Of a stretch of 64,000 bases of DNA, positions 36,010 through 47,095 are shown in pieces; position 1 is the first letter of the stretch; every line of letters begins with the position of its first letter. The notes below the pieces were generated by a model, which saw nothing but the letters and a program-made list of their open reading frames with translations, ran no database searches and was not told where the DNA came from. This DNA is from Telmatactis stephensoni. Taxonomy: Eukaryota; Cnidaria; Anthozoa; Actiniaria; Isophelliidae. The position numbers were made by a program, and so were the translations under genes. Location: assembly GCA_029948255.1 (NCBI GenBank), contig JALIZF010001938.1, forward strand, positions 1,423,501 to 1,487,500, read 5' to 3'.

Positions 36010-36160
36010 GCGCCCATGGCGTTATAGACGCACGAGAGAAAATATAAAGAACTATTAACAAACGTAAGAGTGGCACGAGGCGTAGCCGAGTGCGACTCTA
36101 GTTTGTTAAGAGTTCTTTATATTTTCTCAAGTTCGTCTAAAACGCAATGGACAAGCGGCT
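36010..36160. mobile_element. Inverted-repeat element
   Basis: AGAAAATATAAAGAACT near 36039 is inverted as AGTTCTTTATATTTTCT near 36111. Outer parts (ACGCACGAG and AGTTCGTC) are more degenerate. Located in intron 2 of the frameshifted ShKT gene. Confidence 0.65.
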
Positions 36161-38040
36161 TTCTGTTGTCTAATTGATTTATAACAGAGCCTAGAACGTC
36201 AAAAACGGAGCCGTGCAGCCCATGGAGAAATAGTTCATAGATTTTTCAGCCAATCAGAGCGTGCGTTATATGTGTCGTCATCTTAAAAACGAACGATTTG
36301 AAAAAGACGATGACGAAGATAGTGCGCGCGCAGTGCAGCCCATGGGCAAATAGTTCATAGCTTTCTGGCCAATCAGAGCGCGCGTAAGATTGTAGCTATG
36401 TTATAATAATGTTTTACCTTAAAGCTGATAGTAACGGTGACGGGATTCTCACACTTGTTGATGACCAACTTGAATTCAAAAACAAGTCCAACAAAATTGA
36501 CTTTGCATGTTTTCATTGAACAGTCAGAAGAGAATTTACAACCCAAAGGATGTTTGATGTTACCACAGCCGTTCAGATTTCGGGCTGAGGAGGCTGGGGC
36601 GTAGACACCAACGTCCAAAGCAGTTCTCAAAAAACTTTGGATCTGATAGAAGAAAACACACCAAACAAGTTTGGTAGGGTGGGGACGAAAGAAACAAAAT
36701 GAGAAATAAAGAAAAGCACACAGGCATGAAGGCAGGAAGAAAGGAAGGAAGCTGAAGGAAGGCCGGAAGGAGGAAAGGAACTGTAGGAACTGTATAAGTT
36801 ACCATAAGCCGTCGATGAGGCCAAGACAGCGAAGAGCACAAGAAGTCCGTAGGTCACCATATTGGATAAATGTGATGTGAATTGATGTAAAGATCGAGTT
36901 TCCTTATATTATGTGAATGTTTGTACATTAAACAGCTGATAAACAACCAATTAAATGCAATTTACCAACATCACGGGAGCCGAGCCCCTTTTAACATTTT
37001 ATTCATTACGACATAGTCTAACATCTGTCACCTGACACAATCTTAACGAGAGTAAACTTTACATTTAATTTAGGGCTTGTTGTCAGCCTTTCTATTGATC
37101 TATTCTAATCCGGCAGGTATCAAAATCGTGTTTCGTTCCGTCGTTCGTTTGTTTGATAGGCGCATGAGTCGCTAAAGAAAGCGAACAAAAAACCCTGGAG
37201 TCCAGGGTATGTTTCACGGTGACAATCGATTTTGACAATGGACTATCAATGCTAGAGACTGATACAAATACGATTGTATCCCGGGATTGTATCGATCCAC
37301 ATTCTGCAGAACACGTTATTACTCAGTTATAAATTGCAATTTTGCAGATTGATCAGTAATACATCTCGGCCCTTTCATATTTCATTACTCCATAGGAAGT
37401 GAGAGATCGTTGATGATGTTTGACACTAGTAAGTGTACATAGCTGTGTATTGTGAGTTTGATTGACCATAGATATTAATACAGTAAACTTAAATCTAAAA
37501 CCAATTAACCATGGTTTTCTAAGCTTTGCTTAAGGCTAAACACAACTTTATTGGTCGTAGATCAAGTCGTTGTTCCGAAAAGAGACGAAGAAAGGCGGTA
37601 TATTTTCCAATTATGTTTTGGTTTGAACAGTTGGAGGAACATCAACTTTTTCATTAAACATTTAAACCCATGAAAACTGATATTCTATAGTGTATAGATA
37701 TAATATCAGTTTTATTTAACATGTAAAAGAAGGTTGACTAACTTATAAGTACTAGTTGGAACAAAACAAAAGAAAATGGGTTTAGAATGTACTACTAATA
37801 AAATCACTCTAAAAAGAGCGGTTCACATGGTTATCTGGACAATATATAATTAAAAGCACTGTACAAATTTTCTAACAAAACCGGAAGGCTAAAACAAGAA
37901 CAACCAATTTTATAACAGTTTAAGAGGTTAGTCGGATATTCAATGGCAAACACTATTGGCAGACATCCAATAGGATAGTAAACTAAAAAAGCCAAGTTGA
38001 CTGTTCTCGGCAGAACTTGTTATAAAAAAACTACCCCAGG

Positions 38041-38146
38041 GACCGTTTCTCAAAAGACCCAATAACTTTACGGACCCGTTAACTTATTCGATTTATTTAG
38101 GTTAACGGATTCGTAAAGTTATCGGGTCTTTTGAGAAAGGGGCCCA
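38041..38146. mobile_element. Inverted-repeat element
   Basis: TCTCAAAAGACCCAATAACT at the left is inverted near 38115-38136 with few changes. About 106 bp. In 36861-41888 nothing coding could be supported; the stretch holds only such elements. Confidence 0.75.
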
Positions 38147-39528
38147 GCAAATTAAGTTCGTGATATTTCAGTGCATGTGAATATGGTGTGATATTGCCAT
38201 TCGGGGATGAGCTGTCAATATTTACCATTATTCACCTGTACACTGTTAACACTGCTTCATTTCCGCTTGGAGGGCACGACACGAAATCATTTTCAATCGG
38301 GATCGATGAGAGCAGAGAGGAACAGGAGTCTAAATCTCCCTCCTCCCTACACTATTTGAGCCTATTTCTCCCTCCTCCCTACTTTTCGTCGGCCATTTCT
38401 CCTTCACTACATCTCATAATTGTTTTCCTCCCTCGATCCTCCCAAACCGATTTTTCTGCCTCTTTTCTCCCAATTCCCTACTTTTTGGGGGCTATTATTT
38501 CTCCCTCCTCCCTAAACCGTTCCTCTCCGCTCCGATGACTTCTTTCCTTAATAACTCTATCAAAAGCTGTAAGCAAATCAACTCAAAGATAAGAATTAAA
38601 ATGGTTAAACTTGCCAAGAATTAAAAGTGAATATGAATTTTCGGCTTCTTCTGTAAGCCTTCGTCAGGATTATTAATGATGATATACTGAGTTGACTCAT
38701 AGTTAACTATGGTTGACTTCAATGCTCTGTGTCGTTGTCTTTTGTGTAATTTCATATAAAACTTCCATTTCATATACAGAAATTGCGCCAAAGACAATGA
38801 TCTTAACTAATCACCCTGACGAAGGCTTACAGACGATGAAAAGCCGAAAATTTGGCAAATTGTAATTCTTATATTACGTCGCGTCCGTTTTCGATGAAAC
38901 GCGACTACCTAGACATCAACATTGTAGTCTGCACTTTGCATTACACGGCCGTCAATCGTTCTCGAAAGACACTGAAATAAACCTTTCCTGACTTCCAAAA
39001 TTCAAAAAAGCATCTTTTAAATTTTTGCAATTGATAGCAATCGATGTATCTCCTAAAATGTGCATTTATTAAAATGTAAAGAATATTGACGTACGTCTAA
39101 TGCAAAGTACAGTCTATAATGTCGATGTCTAGGTAGTCGCGTTTCATCGAAAACGTAACGGCGGTAATTACAGGTCAGTTTAACGTTTTGACTTCTTCAT
39201 AATTAACACGTACTAATTGCCCTATCAACAGTGCAATTAAAAGTGAGCTAGGCCAAACTGCACACGGTTCAGGAATAAAAACATTGCGACTTTGTGAGCA
39301 CTTTCATTCTAATTAAATACGAACATAAACTCCATAAAACGCAATTTAATAGGAAACATTTTTCTGATCCTTGGTGACTGACAGAACTAGCTTTATTGTA
39401 AGTACACGGCTACATGACACCAGAAATAGTGTTGTAGTGTTTTATGCGTCTAGGTGCTAAAGTGCATGTTCAATGCGTCACAGTGTTGTACTGTTTTATA
39501 CGTCGAAGTGTGGCAATGTCGTCTAGGT

Positions 39529-39781
39529 CAGGCTCGCAACATAGTATATTTTCGCCTCACTGATCCCGGAATTTTACGGAAATTTTGATCCCTGAGTCCA
39601 TATTTTTAGAAAGTTCCCTAATCCTTGGTACAAAAAATATGCTGAGCTGATCCCTGATCCTGACCCAATATCCCTGATCCTCTATCCCACCCATTTGATC
39701 CCTGAGCCTTGGCCTCTGATCCCTGATCCTGGCCATAATTTGGGACTTGATCCCTGATCCCATATACCATGTTACGAGCCT
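39529..39781. mobile_element. MITE, GATCCCTGATCC family, copy 1
   Basis: Termini CAGGCTCGCAACATAGTATA and ATACCATGTTACGAGCC are inverted. The interior is built from repeated TGATCCCTGATCC motifs. The octamer GTCTAGGT flanks both ends (39521-39528 and 39782-39789), an 8-bp target duplication as made by hAT elements. Confidence 0.85.
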
Positions 39782-40399
39782 GTCTAGGTGCTGAAGGCTT
39801 TTACACGTAGAATTCGATTTTATTTCCACAGCTGTCGTTCACAGATGTCACTGGACAAAAAATACATCACGCATCTAACCAAAGGTCTGGTCTGACATCC
39901 GGGTTTTATTTTTGGGGATAAAAGTCGATTGAGCGCCCGCCAATTTAGGTAACTTTGTTTTAGGGGTGAAAACGAAAATTCCCGATGATCATCGCGCATA
40001 TGAGGATCCTGCTTAGACCCTTGCGACACTCGAAATTGAAACATGTAGAACACCATAAATCGTTGACAGAAAGCTACAAAGTCAATTCTGATGAAAAAAG
40101 ATAAAAATACTACATCCTATATTCATTACAAGCAACTGACAAAAATGCAAGGAATCTCTAACAGAACCACGTTTTGTATCCTACTTGGCTCGGTTTCCTT
40201 TGTTCTCCAAGAGACTACAACTAACTCACCGGTCAACGGCTTTGAATTTTTCCGAGGGAGGTCGGGGCTAACAAGTTTATTGAATTTACCAGTTATCAAA
40301 TCTTACTGAGAGGTCTACTAACTCTCTAGCTAGAAGACCTAGACAATTAACACCTAAAGGTAGCTTGAAATAGTCTAGCCGGCTTTAGTAGTACTTATA

Positions 40400-40553
40400 C
40401 TGCAAAAACGCGCGAGTAAATTTACTCAAATATACTTGAGTAACTGCGTACGCTTTACTCAAATAACTGAGTAATTTCCTCGGATAAGTCAGTTACTGTG
40501 GATGCACCGATTTACTCAAGTTTTGAGTAAATTTACTCGCGCGTTTTTACAGC
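40400..40553. mobile_element. Inverted-repeat element
   Basis: GCAAAAACGCGCGAGTAAAT at the left is inverted at the right, ending CGCGCGTTTTTACAGC. Terminal repeats of about 29 bp around a TACTCAAATA-rich interior. Confidence 0.8.
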
Positions 40554-40640
40554 TTGCCCCTCGTGCAAACTTTAATCCAAATTTTTGTTTTTGATTAACA
40601 CTCAAATTCTATTTTTATCAGTTAGGAATTGATCTACTGA

Positions 40641-40894
40641 CAGGCTCGTAACATGGTATGTTTTCGTCTCACTGATCCCGGGTTTTTACGGAAATTTTGA
40701 TTCCTGAGCCCATATTTTTAGAAATTTTTGATCCCTGATCCTTGGTGCAAAAAACTGAGCTGATCCCTGATCCTGACCCAATGTCCCTGATCCTCGATCC
40801 CAACCATTTGATCCCTGAGCCCTGGCCTCTGATCCCTGATCCTGGCCATAATTTGGAGCTTGATCCCTTATCCCATATACCATGTTACGAGCCT
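40641..40894. mobile_element. MITE, GATCCCTGATCC family, copy 2
   Basis: Same termini (CAGGCTCGTAACATGGTAT) and the same internal layout as the copy at 39529-39781, about 90 percent alike by eye. The flanks share TACTGA, a probably decayed target duplication. Confidence 0.85.
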
Positions 40895-41070
40895 GTACTG
40901 ATCAGTTGATCAATAGTATTTGTTGCCCAACGCTTGGACGTGAAAGAAATCTCCTCTTAAAACATCACTACCACGTATAACAGTAAAAGAAACAGCAACA
41001 ACAACATCGTATTTTCCGGCCTCGACACTGAATAGCGAAGCGGGAAGTATAAGAGCGCCATCAAGGAAAA

Positions 41071-41400
41071 GTCCCGGGTGGACTCCATTGTAAAAGGATG
41101 GGTATGCTCGTCGTATCTCTTAGGGTAAAAATCAGCGATTGTGTTAAAATTGAAGTTTACAGTTTTAGCATTTCCTGGTCTCTCTTAGGGTATCAAAAAA
41201 GCCCATCGCTTATTATCTTGTTCTCAAATGGAAGAAATTTGCCCAACAAAAGCGTGTCGACCGTTCAATTTTATGTTCATCATAATATTGTTCATTAGCT
41301 TGTTATCGCTGGTATCTCTTGCCACGCCCTTCTTAAAAGACTTCCGGTATCTTTTAGGGGAGCATACCCGATCCTTTTACAAAGGAGTCCCCCCAGGGGG
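41071..41400. mobile_element. Inverted-repeat element with GGGTATGCTC ends
   Basis: GTAAAAGGATGGGTATGCTC on the left is matched in inverse by GAGCATACCCGATCCTTTTAC on the right, extending outward to GGACTCC and GGAGTCC. Confidence 0.7.
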
Positions 41401-41451
41401 AAAAGTCACGAAATTATCACTGCCTCGTTCTTTCCTAAAATCTATTTTTAA

Positions 41452-41612
41452 TTAAGGCATTAGAAGTTCACGTAAGATTATATATTTTTAAGGCTTAATT
41501 AAATTAATATTTCTATATAGAAAAATGTATAGAATTATAGAAATTATGGAATTATAGAAATATTAATTTAAGCCTTAAAAATATAATCTTACGTGAACTT
41601 CTAATGCTTTAA
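41452..41612. mobile_element. TTAA-flanked palindromic element
   Basis: GGCATTAGAAGTTCACGTAA is inverted at 41590-41608, and TTAA lies at both borders. The interior is almost a complete hairpin, rich in TATAGAAAT. Confidence 0.8.
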
Positions 41613-41888
41613 TGAAAAATAAATTTTAAGAAACCCTACCAGGACCTTCAACCCCAAAGTTACTAACAGTTCTAACAGCTACTAATCCTCTTACCAGCTG
41701 TTACCGGCTGACATGCAGGAACAATTTTAGGAGACATTAATACACGTGAAACTACGTGAGTTTACTCTGTTTTAACGGGGTAAGAAGAGTTTTTTATGCA
41801 AATGCAATCGTGTTTATTTATTTCATCCAATACAAGATACACTGTTCTACATAATGAAAATCAAGACGAGTCATTCTGGATAGTGGTT

Positions 41889-44800
41889 CTAACATTTCTT
41901 GCAGGTCTTTGCACATTGTCCACTGATTTGTGGTTGATCGCATTTTGCGACAAGGAAGGAACAGAAATCATTCGTGTCACTACAAGCTGTAAATATTTAA
42001 AACAATATGTAAATTAAAATGTCACTACTAAGCAAGTGTAGCTATAATGTTAGCGCGGTCTTCTTAGCGAGATGTCCCGAGTTCGATCCCGTCCCCAGAC
42101 TTGTTTCAACTGCTTTCCATTCTGTGTAGTTTTAATTAGGTTTTGAATACCTGTAACTAGCACTGACGGAGAGAGGCGGGTAAAGAGCGCATCGTCTGGA
42201 CCCTCCCTTAATTCTCTCGCCGTACGTTAAGTATTAGTCATTTTTATCCTCAGTTTTCTATTACTTCCAGGTGAAAAGGATCTAAGACTTGCATGAAAAC
42301 CAGATAAGAATGTAAGCAACAGAATGGTACTCGTAAAGCCCAGACCCAAGAACTCGTTACGTTTTAGCCGGCTTGCTCTGCTTGAACGGTCAGGTCGCGA
42401 GGCGAAATAGAGTCAGACGAACTTCATGCCCATGTGTCACATGCACCAATCAGAAACGTAGTAATGAAAAATGAGCATTTTATAAGGAAATCTGGGTTAA
42501 ACGCTGTCGAAATTTGCATAATTTCCCACAATGCTGTTCGATCGAGCAGAAGAAAAGCATGCTTTGGTATCGTGTTGAAACAAACCATCATATCTTACAA
42601 AAATCCGGGCTCAAAGTGGTTTGTCCTGCTGCCTGGTTACATGCCTAACCATGCACATGCAAGTTCTTCTTGACTGTTTCGCCCCGAGGTCTGACCGTTA
42701 GGGGAGTGTGGGGAGTCCTGGGTCTGATCTAGGTATTCGTTAGTACACCTAAATGTTGACCAGCCTGTTCAAAGTCATATAACATAGAAGCTAAGCCCAA
42801 ATGGCACATAGGAAACCAATTCATTAGGTTGAAGAATACTCAAGCTTCGTGGATACGAATTTATAATGCTAGTTATCGTTGGTAAAACTTCTCTCTCTAC
42901 GGTTATGCATTCTAACACAAATGCAAAAATGCATCTAGTACTTTTAAGTAGATGAAAAACCCTGGATAATAGGAATTACCACCCCTCCCCTCCCCCCCAC
43001 GCATTACCCGCTCATGGCCCACAGCACACACAAATCACGTGATACCTGGAGGTCCTGGTGGTACTGGTCCGGGTGGTGGTGGTGGTCCTCCTACGACAGA
43101 AATTTAACAATTACTGAAGTGATGGTAAAAGTTCAGCATCTCATTTCAATATGCCCCTCCATTGTCAACGATAAAATATAGTCTGATTTGATCAATATTT
43201 TTTATTTGATGACTGTCTTCCAATCTTCAGTATCTAATATAAATCACTGTAAATATGTACATTTGAGCGCGTGGCAATGTTGCGGCAAAAATGGCTTTCC
43301 AACATCTTGGGGAAAATATAGTGTAAATAATCCCTGCTCAAGTTGTGCGTAAAATAGGCAGACGCGCCTTGAAGGTACAATAGAATACTGCAAAATTGTA
43401 AAGGTATATACTAACCACACTGGTCAGTTCTGATGGGTAGAGGTCCCTTTAGAAGGTCAAGTCTGATTGGGAAGATTGGCTGGTTACCAATGGCAATACC
43501 ACACTGTAGTTGAACCTAAACAACAAAACCGTGCAGTGAACTTTAGACCATATACACGGTACAATAAATTGATATAATAGATAAGAGTAATGCTACTTCT
43601 TTCTATAAAATACTTCAGATATAACGCGCGCGCTGATTGGCTGGCTACCATGTTTATATCAGAGGACAGAGACATGGCTCGCTCAAAAAACGTCGAAAAT
43701 ATTTTATAAAAGCAATATTAAACGATCGCTTATGTCTCTGTACTGTGATATAAACACTCTTGAAGATGTAGAGCACTCGAAAGGCAAGAGAAACACTCGG
43801 CTACGCCTCGTGTTCCTAAACTTGCTTTTCTCTTGCTCTACATCTTCCATCGTGTTTATATCACAGTATATACATAGACATGCGCGCGCGTTTTATATTC
43901 CTTAAACATAGTTGGGTGCAAAACTGTGCGGTCTAAGCACTTAACACTTATATGTCAGAAGGATTACTTACTTGTACATTCAGTTTGCCATTTTGTGGCT
44001 TCATTTTAACCATGACAAAGACGCCTCCTCGCAGTGGACCAAAACCGTTTTCAAGTCCTGGAATTGGGATGGTCTGGTCTGATGGGAATGTGTGCTTGAA
44101 TCCGAGGTTCATTGGTTGAACCTAAGGCAATCACAAACAGATATTACGTGTGCTGCAGTCTCAAGATTTTCACTGATAAAAGTGTGCGCATGTTCATTAT
44201 TTAGAGGGCAATTTCGTTCATAGGGCCGTTATATCTTACTGCGCATGCTCGTGGAAATAAGTGATTTCGACATGCATGCATAGTAAGAAAGAACAGTTTC
44301 GAGAAAGAGATTGTTTAGAGAGATGATTCTACACAGTTTAAGAGTGTTTGCCAGTTAGAAAGTCCAGAAAAATATGAATTTCTAACTTCATACCTTAAAG
44401 CTGATTGTAACGGTGACAGGGTTCTCACACTTGTTGATGGTCAGCTGGAATTCAAAACTCAGTCCAACAAAATTGACTTTGCATGTTTTCACTGAACAGT
44501 CAGCAGAGAATTTACAACCCAAAGGATGTTTGATGTTACCACAGTTCAGATTTCGGGCCGAGTAGGGGGCGTAGACACCGACGTCATAAGCGTTCTCAAA
44601 AAACTTTGGATCTGATAGAAAAAGATACGCAAATTAATTTAGATATGGACCAAATAACACAGCAATAGTCACAGCAACAACAAAGATTTCCATCTAATAT
44701 TTTCCCCAACTTTTAATTGTAGAGATCAATTTAAAGATCTAGTGGGTCTTTCTTGGTGTTGCAAGATGTACTGTTTTCTGAGCCGCCCGGTTGGCTCAGT

Positions 44801-45512
44801 TGGTTGAGCGTCGGTCTTTCGTGCGGGAGGTCGGGGTTCAAATCCCGGCCGGACCAACACTCAGGGTCTTTAAATAATTGAGGAGAAGGTGCTGCCTTTG
44901 TAATTACAACTGCAAATGGTTATAGATCTTCACGTCTTCTCGGATAAGGACGTTAAACCGTAGGCTCCGTCTCTCTAACACTTCACTACTTGCACCGGAG
45001 GGACGTTAAAGAACCCACACCACTATTCGGGGAGAGTAGGCCATGAAGTTGCCGGTGTGTGTGATCTGTCCTATTACACTACAGGGCCCACGTACAGTAA
45101 TTGGCGAAAGCCGTTGTGGTGACCCTGCCTTCACTGGAAGGAATAAGCTTGTAAATAAATAAATAAATAAAAATAAAGTTCTTTGTAGGGTGTCTCGTTC
45201 AATGTTCTCGACTATTGTTTCGTCTTCATGCTTCAGCTGCCTTGCAACACCAAGAAAGAGCCGATCTAGTAGAGATCAATTTTTTAAGATGTTCAAATTG
45301 CAGCAATGCTATAGCTCGTCTTGGCTTCTGCACACCCAAAAAAAATGAAACAGGAAGGAAGGAAGGAAGGAAGGAAGGAAGGAAGGAAGGAAGGAAGGAA
45401 GGAAGGAAGGAAGGAAGGAAGGAAGGAAGGAAGGAAGGAACGATGCATAGTTACCATAAGCCGTCGATGAGGCCAAGGCAGCAAAGAGTACAAAAAGTCC
45501 GTAGGTCACCAT
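41889..45512 (-). CDS. Secreted protein with proline-rich linker and C-terminal ShKT domain, copy 2 (intact)
   Basis: Six exons: 45455-45512, 44394-44611, 43972-44121, 43416-43515, 43046-43090, 41889-41986. Phases match throughout and the model gives 222 residues. A signal peptide (MVTYGLFVLFAALASSTAYG) is followed by about 156 residues with conserved cysteines (CGNIKHPLGCKF, KTCKVNFVG, INKCENPVTVTISFKV, LQCGIAIGN, RTDQCG). These read as a beta-rich secreted domain that I do not recognise as a named family. A Gly/Pro linker (about 17 residues) and a 32-residue ShKT domain with six cysteines (CSDTN to CAKTCKKC) follow. ShKT domains occur in enzymes, matrix proteins and channel blockers, so the domain alone does not set the function. 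Role unknown. Confidence 0.8.
42038..42330 (+). mobile_element. Possible tRNA-derived SINE fragment
   Basis: A B-box-like GAGTTCGATCC follows a degraded tRNA-like head near 42050, and a non-coding body follows. Weakly supported. Confidence 0.3.
43690..43890. mobile_element. Inverted-repeat element
   Basis: CTGTACTGTGATATAAACAC at the left is inverted near 43850-43870. Inner arms around GAAGATGTAGAGC are inverted too. It lies in intron 3 of the intact ShKT gene; a partial copy is at 22190. Confidence 0.75.
44783..45178 (+). mobile_element. Full-length tRNA-derived SINE
   Basis: It has a tRNA-like head with A box TGGCTCAGTTGG and B box GGTTCAAATCC, a body of about 300 bp containing GGATAAGGACGTTAAACCG and GACGTTAAAGAACCC, and an AAAT-repeat tail. 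It lies in intron 1 of the intact ShKT gene. A decayed relative is at 50635-50720. Confidence 0.8.
45352..45440. repeat. (GGAA)n microsatellite
   Basis: About 22 GGAA units immediately downstream of the signal-peptide exon. The frameshifted paralogue has a short, degenerate GGAA tract at the same intron position (36720-36780). Confidence 0.95.
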
Positions 45513-46938
45513 TTTGACTATCAAATCTTTGTGAATTCATGTAAAAAGTGAGTGTGTTCATATAGTGTTTGAATGTTTGTACAGGTAGCAGCTGATAAAC
45601 CACGACCACACAGTTCACTATTATCAAGGTTTAAAGCCCTCCTACTAAAAACACTGTATGTGGTCCAACATCTGTCACCTGAGACAATCGTGACACTTAC
45701 AAACTACACAAGAAACCGACTTAAATTCTATTGAGCTTATTCAATTTTAATTTTTTTACCTTTAAAAAGGTCAGTATATTGCCATATTATTTGGACTTAA
45801 TTGTTCACTGAATTAGGCTGATAAACCCCTTGGGGCGGAGGCGGGGGGGAGGGGGGGGGGGGGCTATTCAACAAAGTTTAACCCAGGAAGACTCTACCCC
45901 GAGGTTAAAACCTTACCCCTTGATGTACCATTTTAGTACCCATTTTATGTATATCTTTGAAGGAAATGTGACACCTTTCAAAGAGTTTCCATCAGTACAC
46001 TCATGCAGTTAGATACTAAACTCGTGAAACTAGTATTCTCAACCGCTTTATATGCCTCCAGTGTAAAACGCATTTTATTAATTAAATGATGTCCCCATCG
46101 ATTAGCTGTGTTTGGTGTCGGTATACAATGTGGACTTAGTCGGTATTTGAGTTGTCAGTGTGGTGCCAATGTCTTTTGTTCATATGAAAAACAAATCCTA
46201 TCAAACTGCATCTCTGGTCAAACACCATGTATATAGTCCTGCAAGTATCTTTATTGTATTAATATATATGTTGAATCAAACGCACACTATCACTACACAG
46301 CTATGTAGATGTCCAAGTGTCCTTAGTTAAACATCAATACTTTAATACTTTGATCTCTTTGTGTGATATTCGGTCATTAGGCTAGATAATTTTGACGTGG
46401 AAGACATGCATGTGTAAGAGTTTACGAGCGGCTTTTCACGCTGGAGTATAAAAAAGACGTATATTTATCCCATCTTTTGTTATTTGGGGAGAAACTTCTT
46501 CACGCAACTGTACGTAGCAGTTTCTCAAAAATAATATCTTTAACGCGCCTGTTTGGTCGAGTACTAAGTTTGACGGCCATTATTCATGTTCAAAGCACCA
46601 TTTCTTGTTAACAGATTTTTAAAAAGCCATTAAACGAAGATAAAGTCAGTTATCATAACTTAGAGGTGATTTGAGAAAATATTAAACCTACTAGTTACAC
46701 GTCATTAGGTAAATATTGAACTTTATCCACCTGTTGAAATGTTTGCAATACAACTGTTGTCATTTGTTGTTTAATATCGCTGTTCGTTGTAGTAAAGGTT
46801 AATGAATAGTCACCAATGTGATCAAGGCTTCAATATTACGAGTACTGAAACAAACAAGTGGATATTAAAAAATATGTCACCAGAACTGATTGAAAAGTTG
46901 ACGAATTTGATGTTTTATTTAACAGAACAGAACAGAAC

Positions 46939-47031
46939 GAAAGGGAAGGGAAGGGAAGGGAAGGGAAGGGAAGGGAAGGGAAGGGAAGGGAAGGGAAGGG
47001 AAGGGAAGGGAAGGGAAGGGAAGGGAAGGGA
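46939..47031. repeat. (GGGAA)n microsatellite
   Basis: About 19 GGGAA units just downstream of the REV1 stop codon. In 45513-47095 nothing else coding was seen. Confidence 0.95.
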
Positions 47032-47095
47032 ACAGAGCAGAACAAAATTGAACGACAGTACAATTTTGATACGTTTTATTCACGGAGACTGGTAA

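Larger units (their letters stand above)
34031..36860 (-). pseudogene. Secreted proline-rich ShKT-tail protein, copy 1, frameshifted
   Basis: Six exons mirror the intact paralogue at 41889-45512: 36803-36860 (signal peptide MVTYGLLVLFAVLASSTAY), 36418-36642, 35501-35650, 35072-35171, 34488-34544 (Gly/Pro linker) and 34031-34128 (ShKT, stop 34031-34033). All splice sites are present. Exon 2 is 225 bp against 218 bp in the other copy. There is one extra base near 36620, soon after the codons for DPKFFEN, and two further 3-bp insertions. The single base puts the exon out of frame and leads to a stop about 20 codons later. The rest of the exon still reads well in the shifted frame. It is a recent pseudogene, an allele with an indel, or an assembly error. 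Copies of the main exons are very similar, so the duplication is recent. Confidence 0.75.

Noticed and set aside
38188..38538. 116-codon serine/proline-rich frame
   Set aside because: The bias comes from CTCCCTCC-rich sequence. No other support.
44783..44860. Functional tRNA gene
   Set aside because: A and B boxes are good, but the acceptor arm does not pair and the sequence continues into a 300-bp SINE body with an AAAT tail.
45293..45524. FLPS repeat protein next to a signal peptide
   Set aside because: Runs through the GGAA microsatellite. The real signal-peptide exon ends at the donor at 45455.
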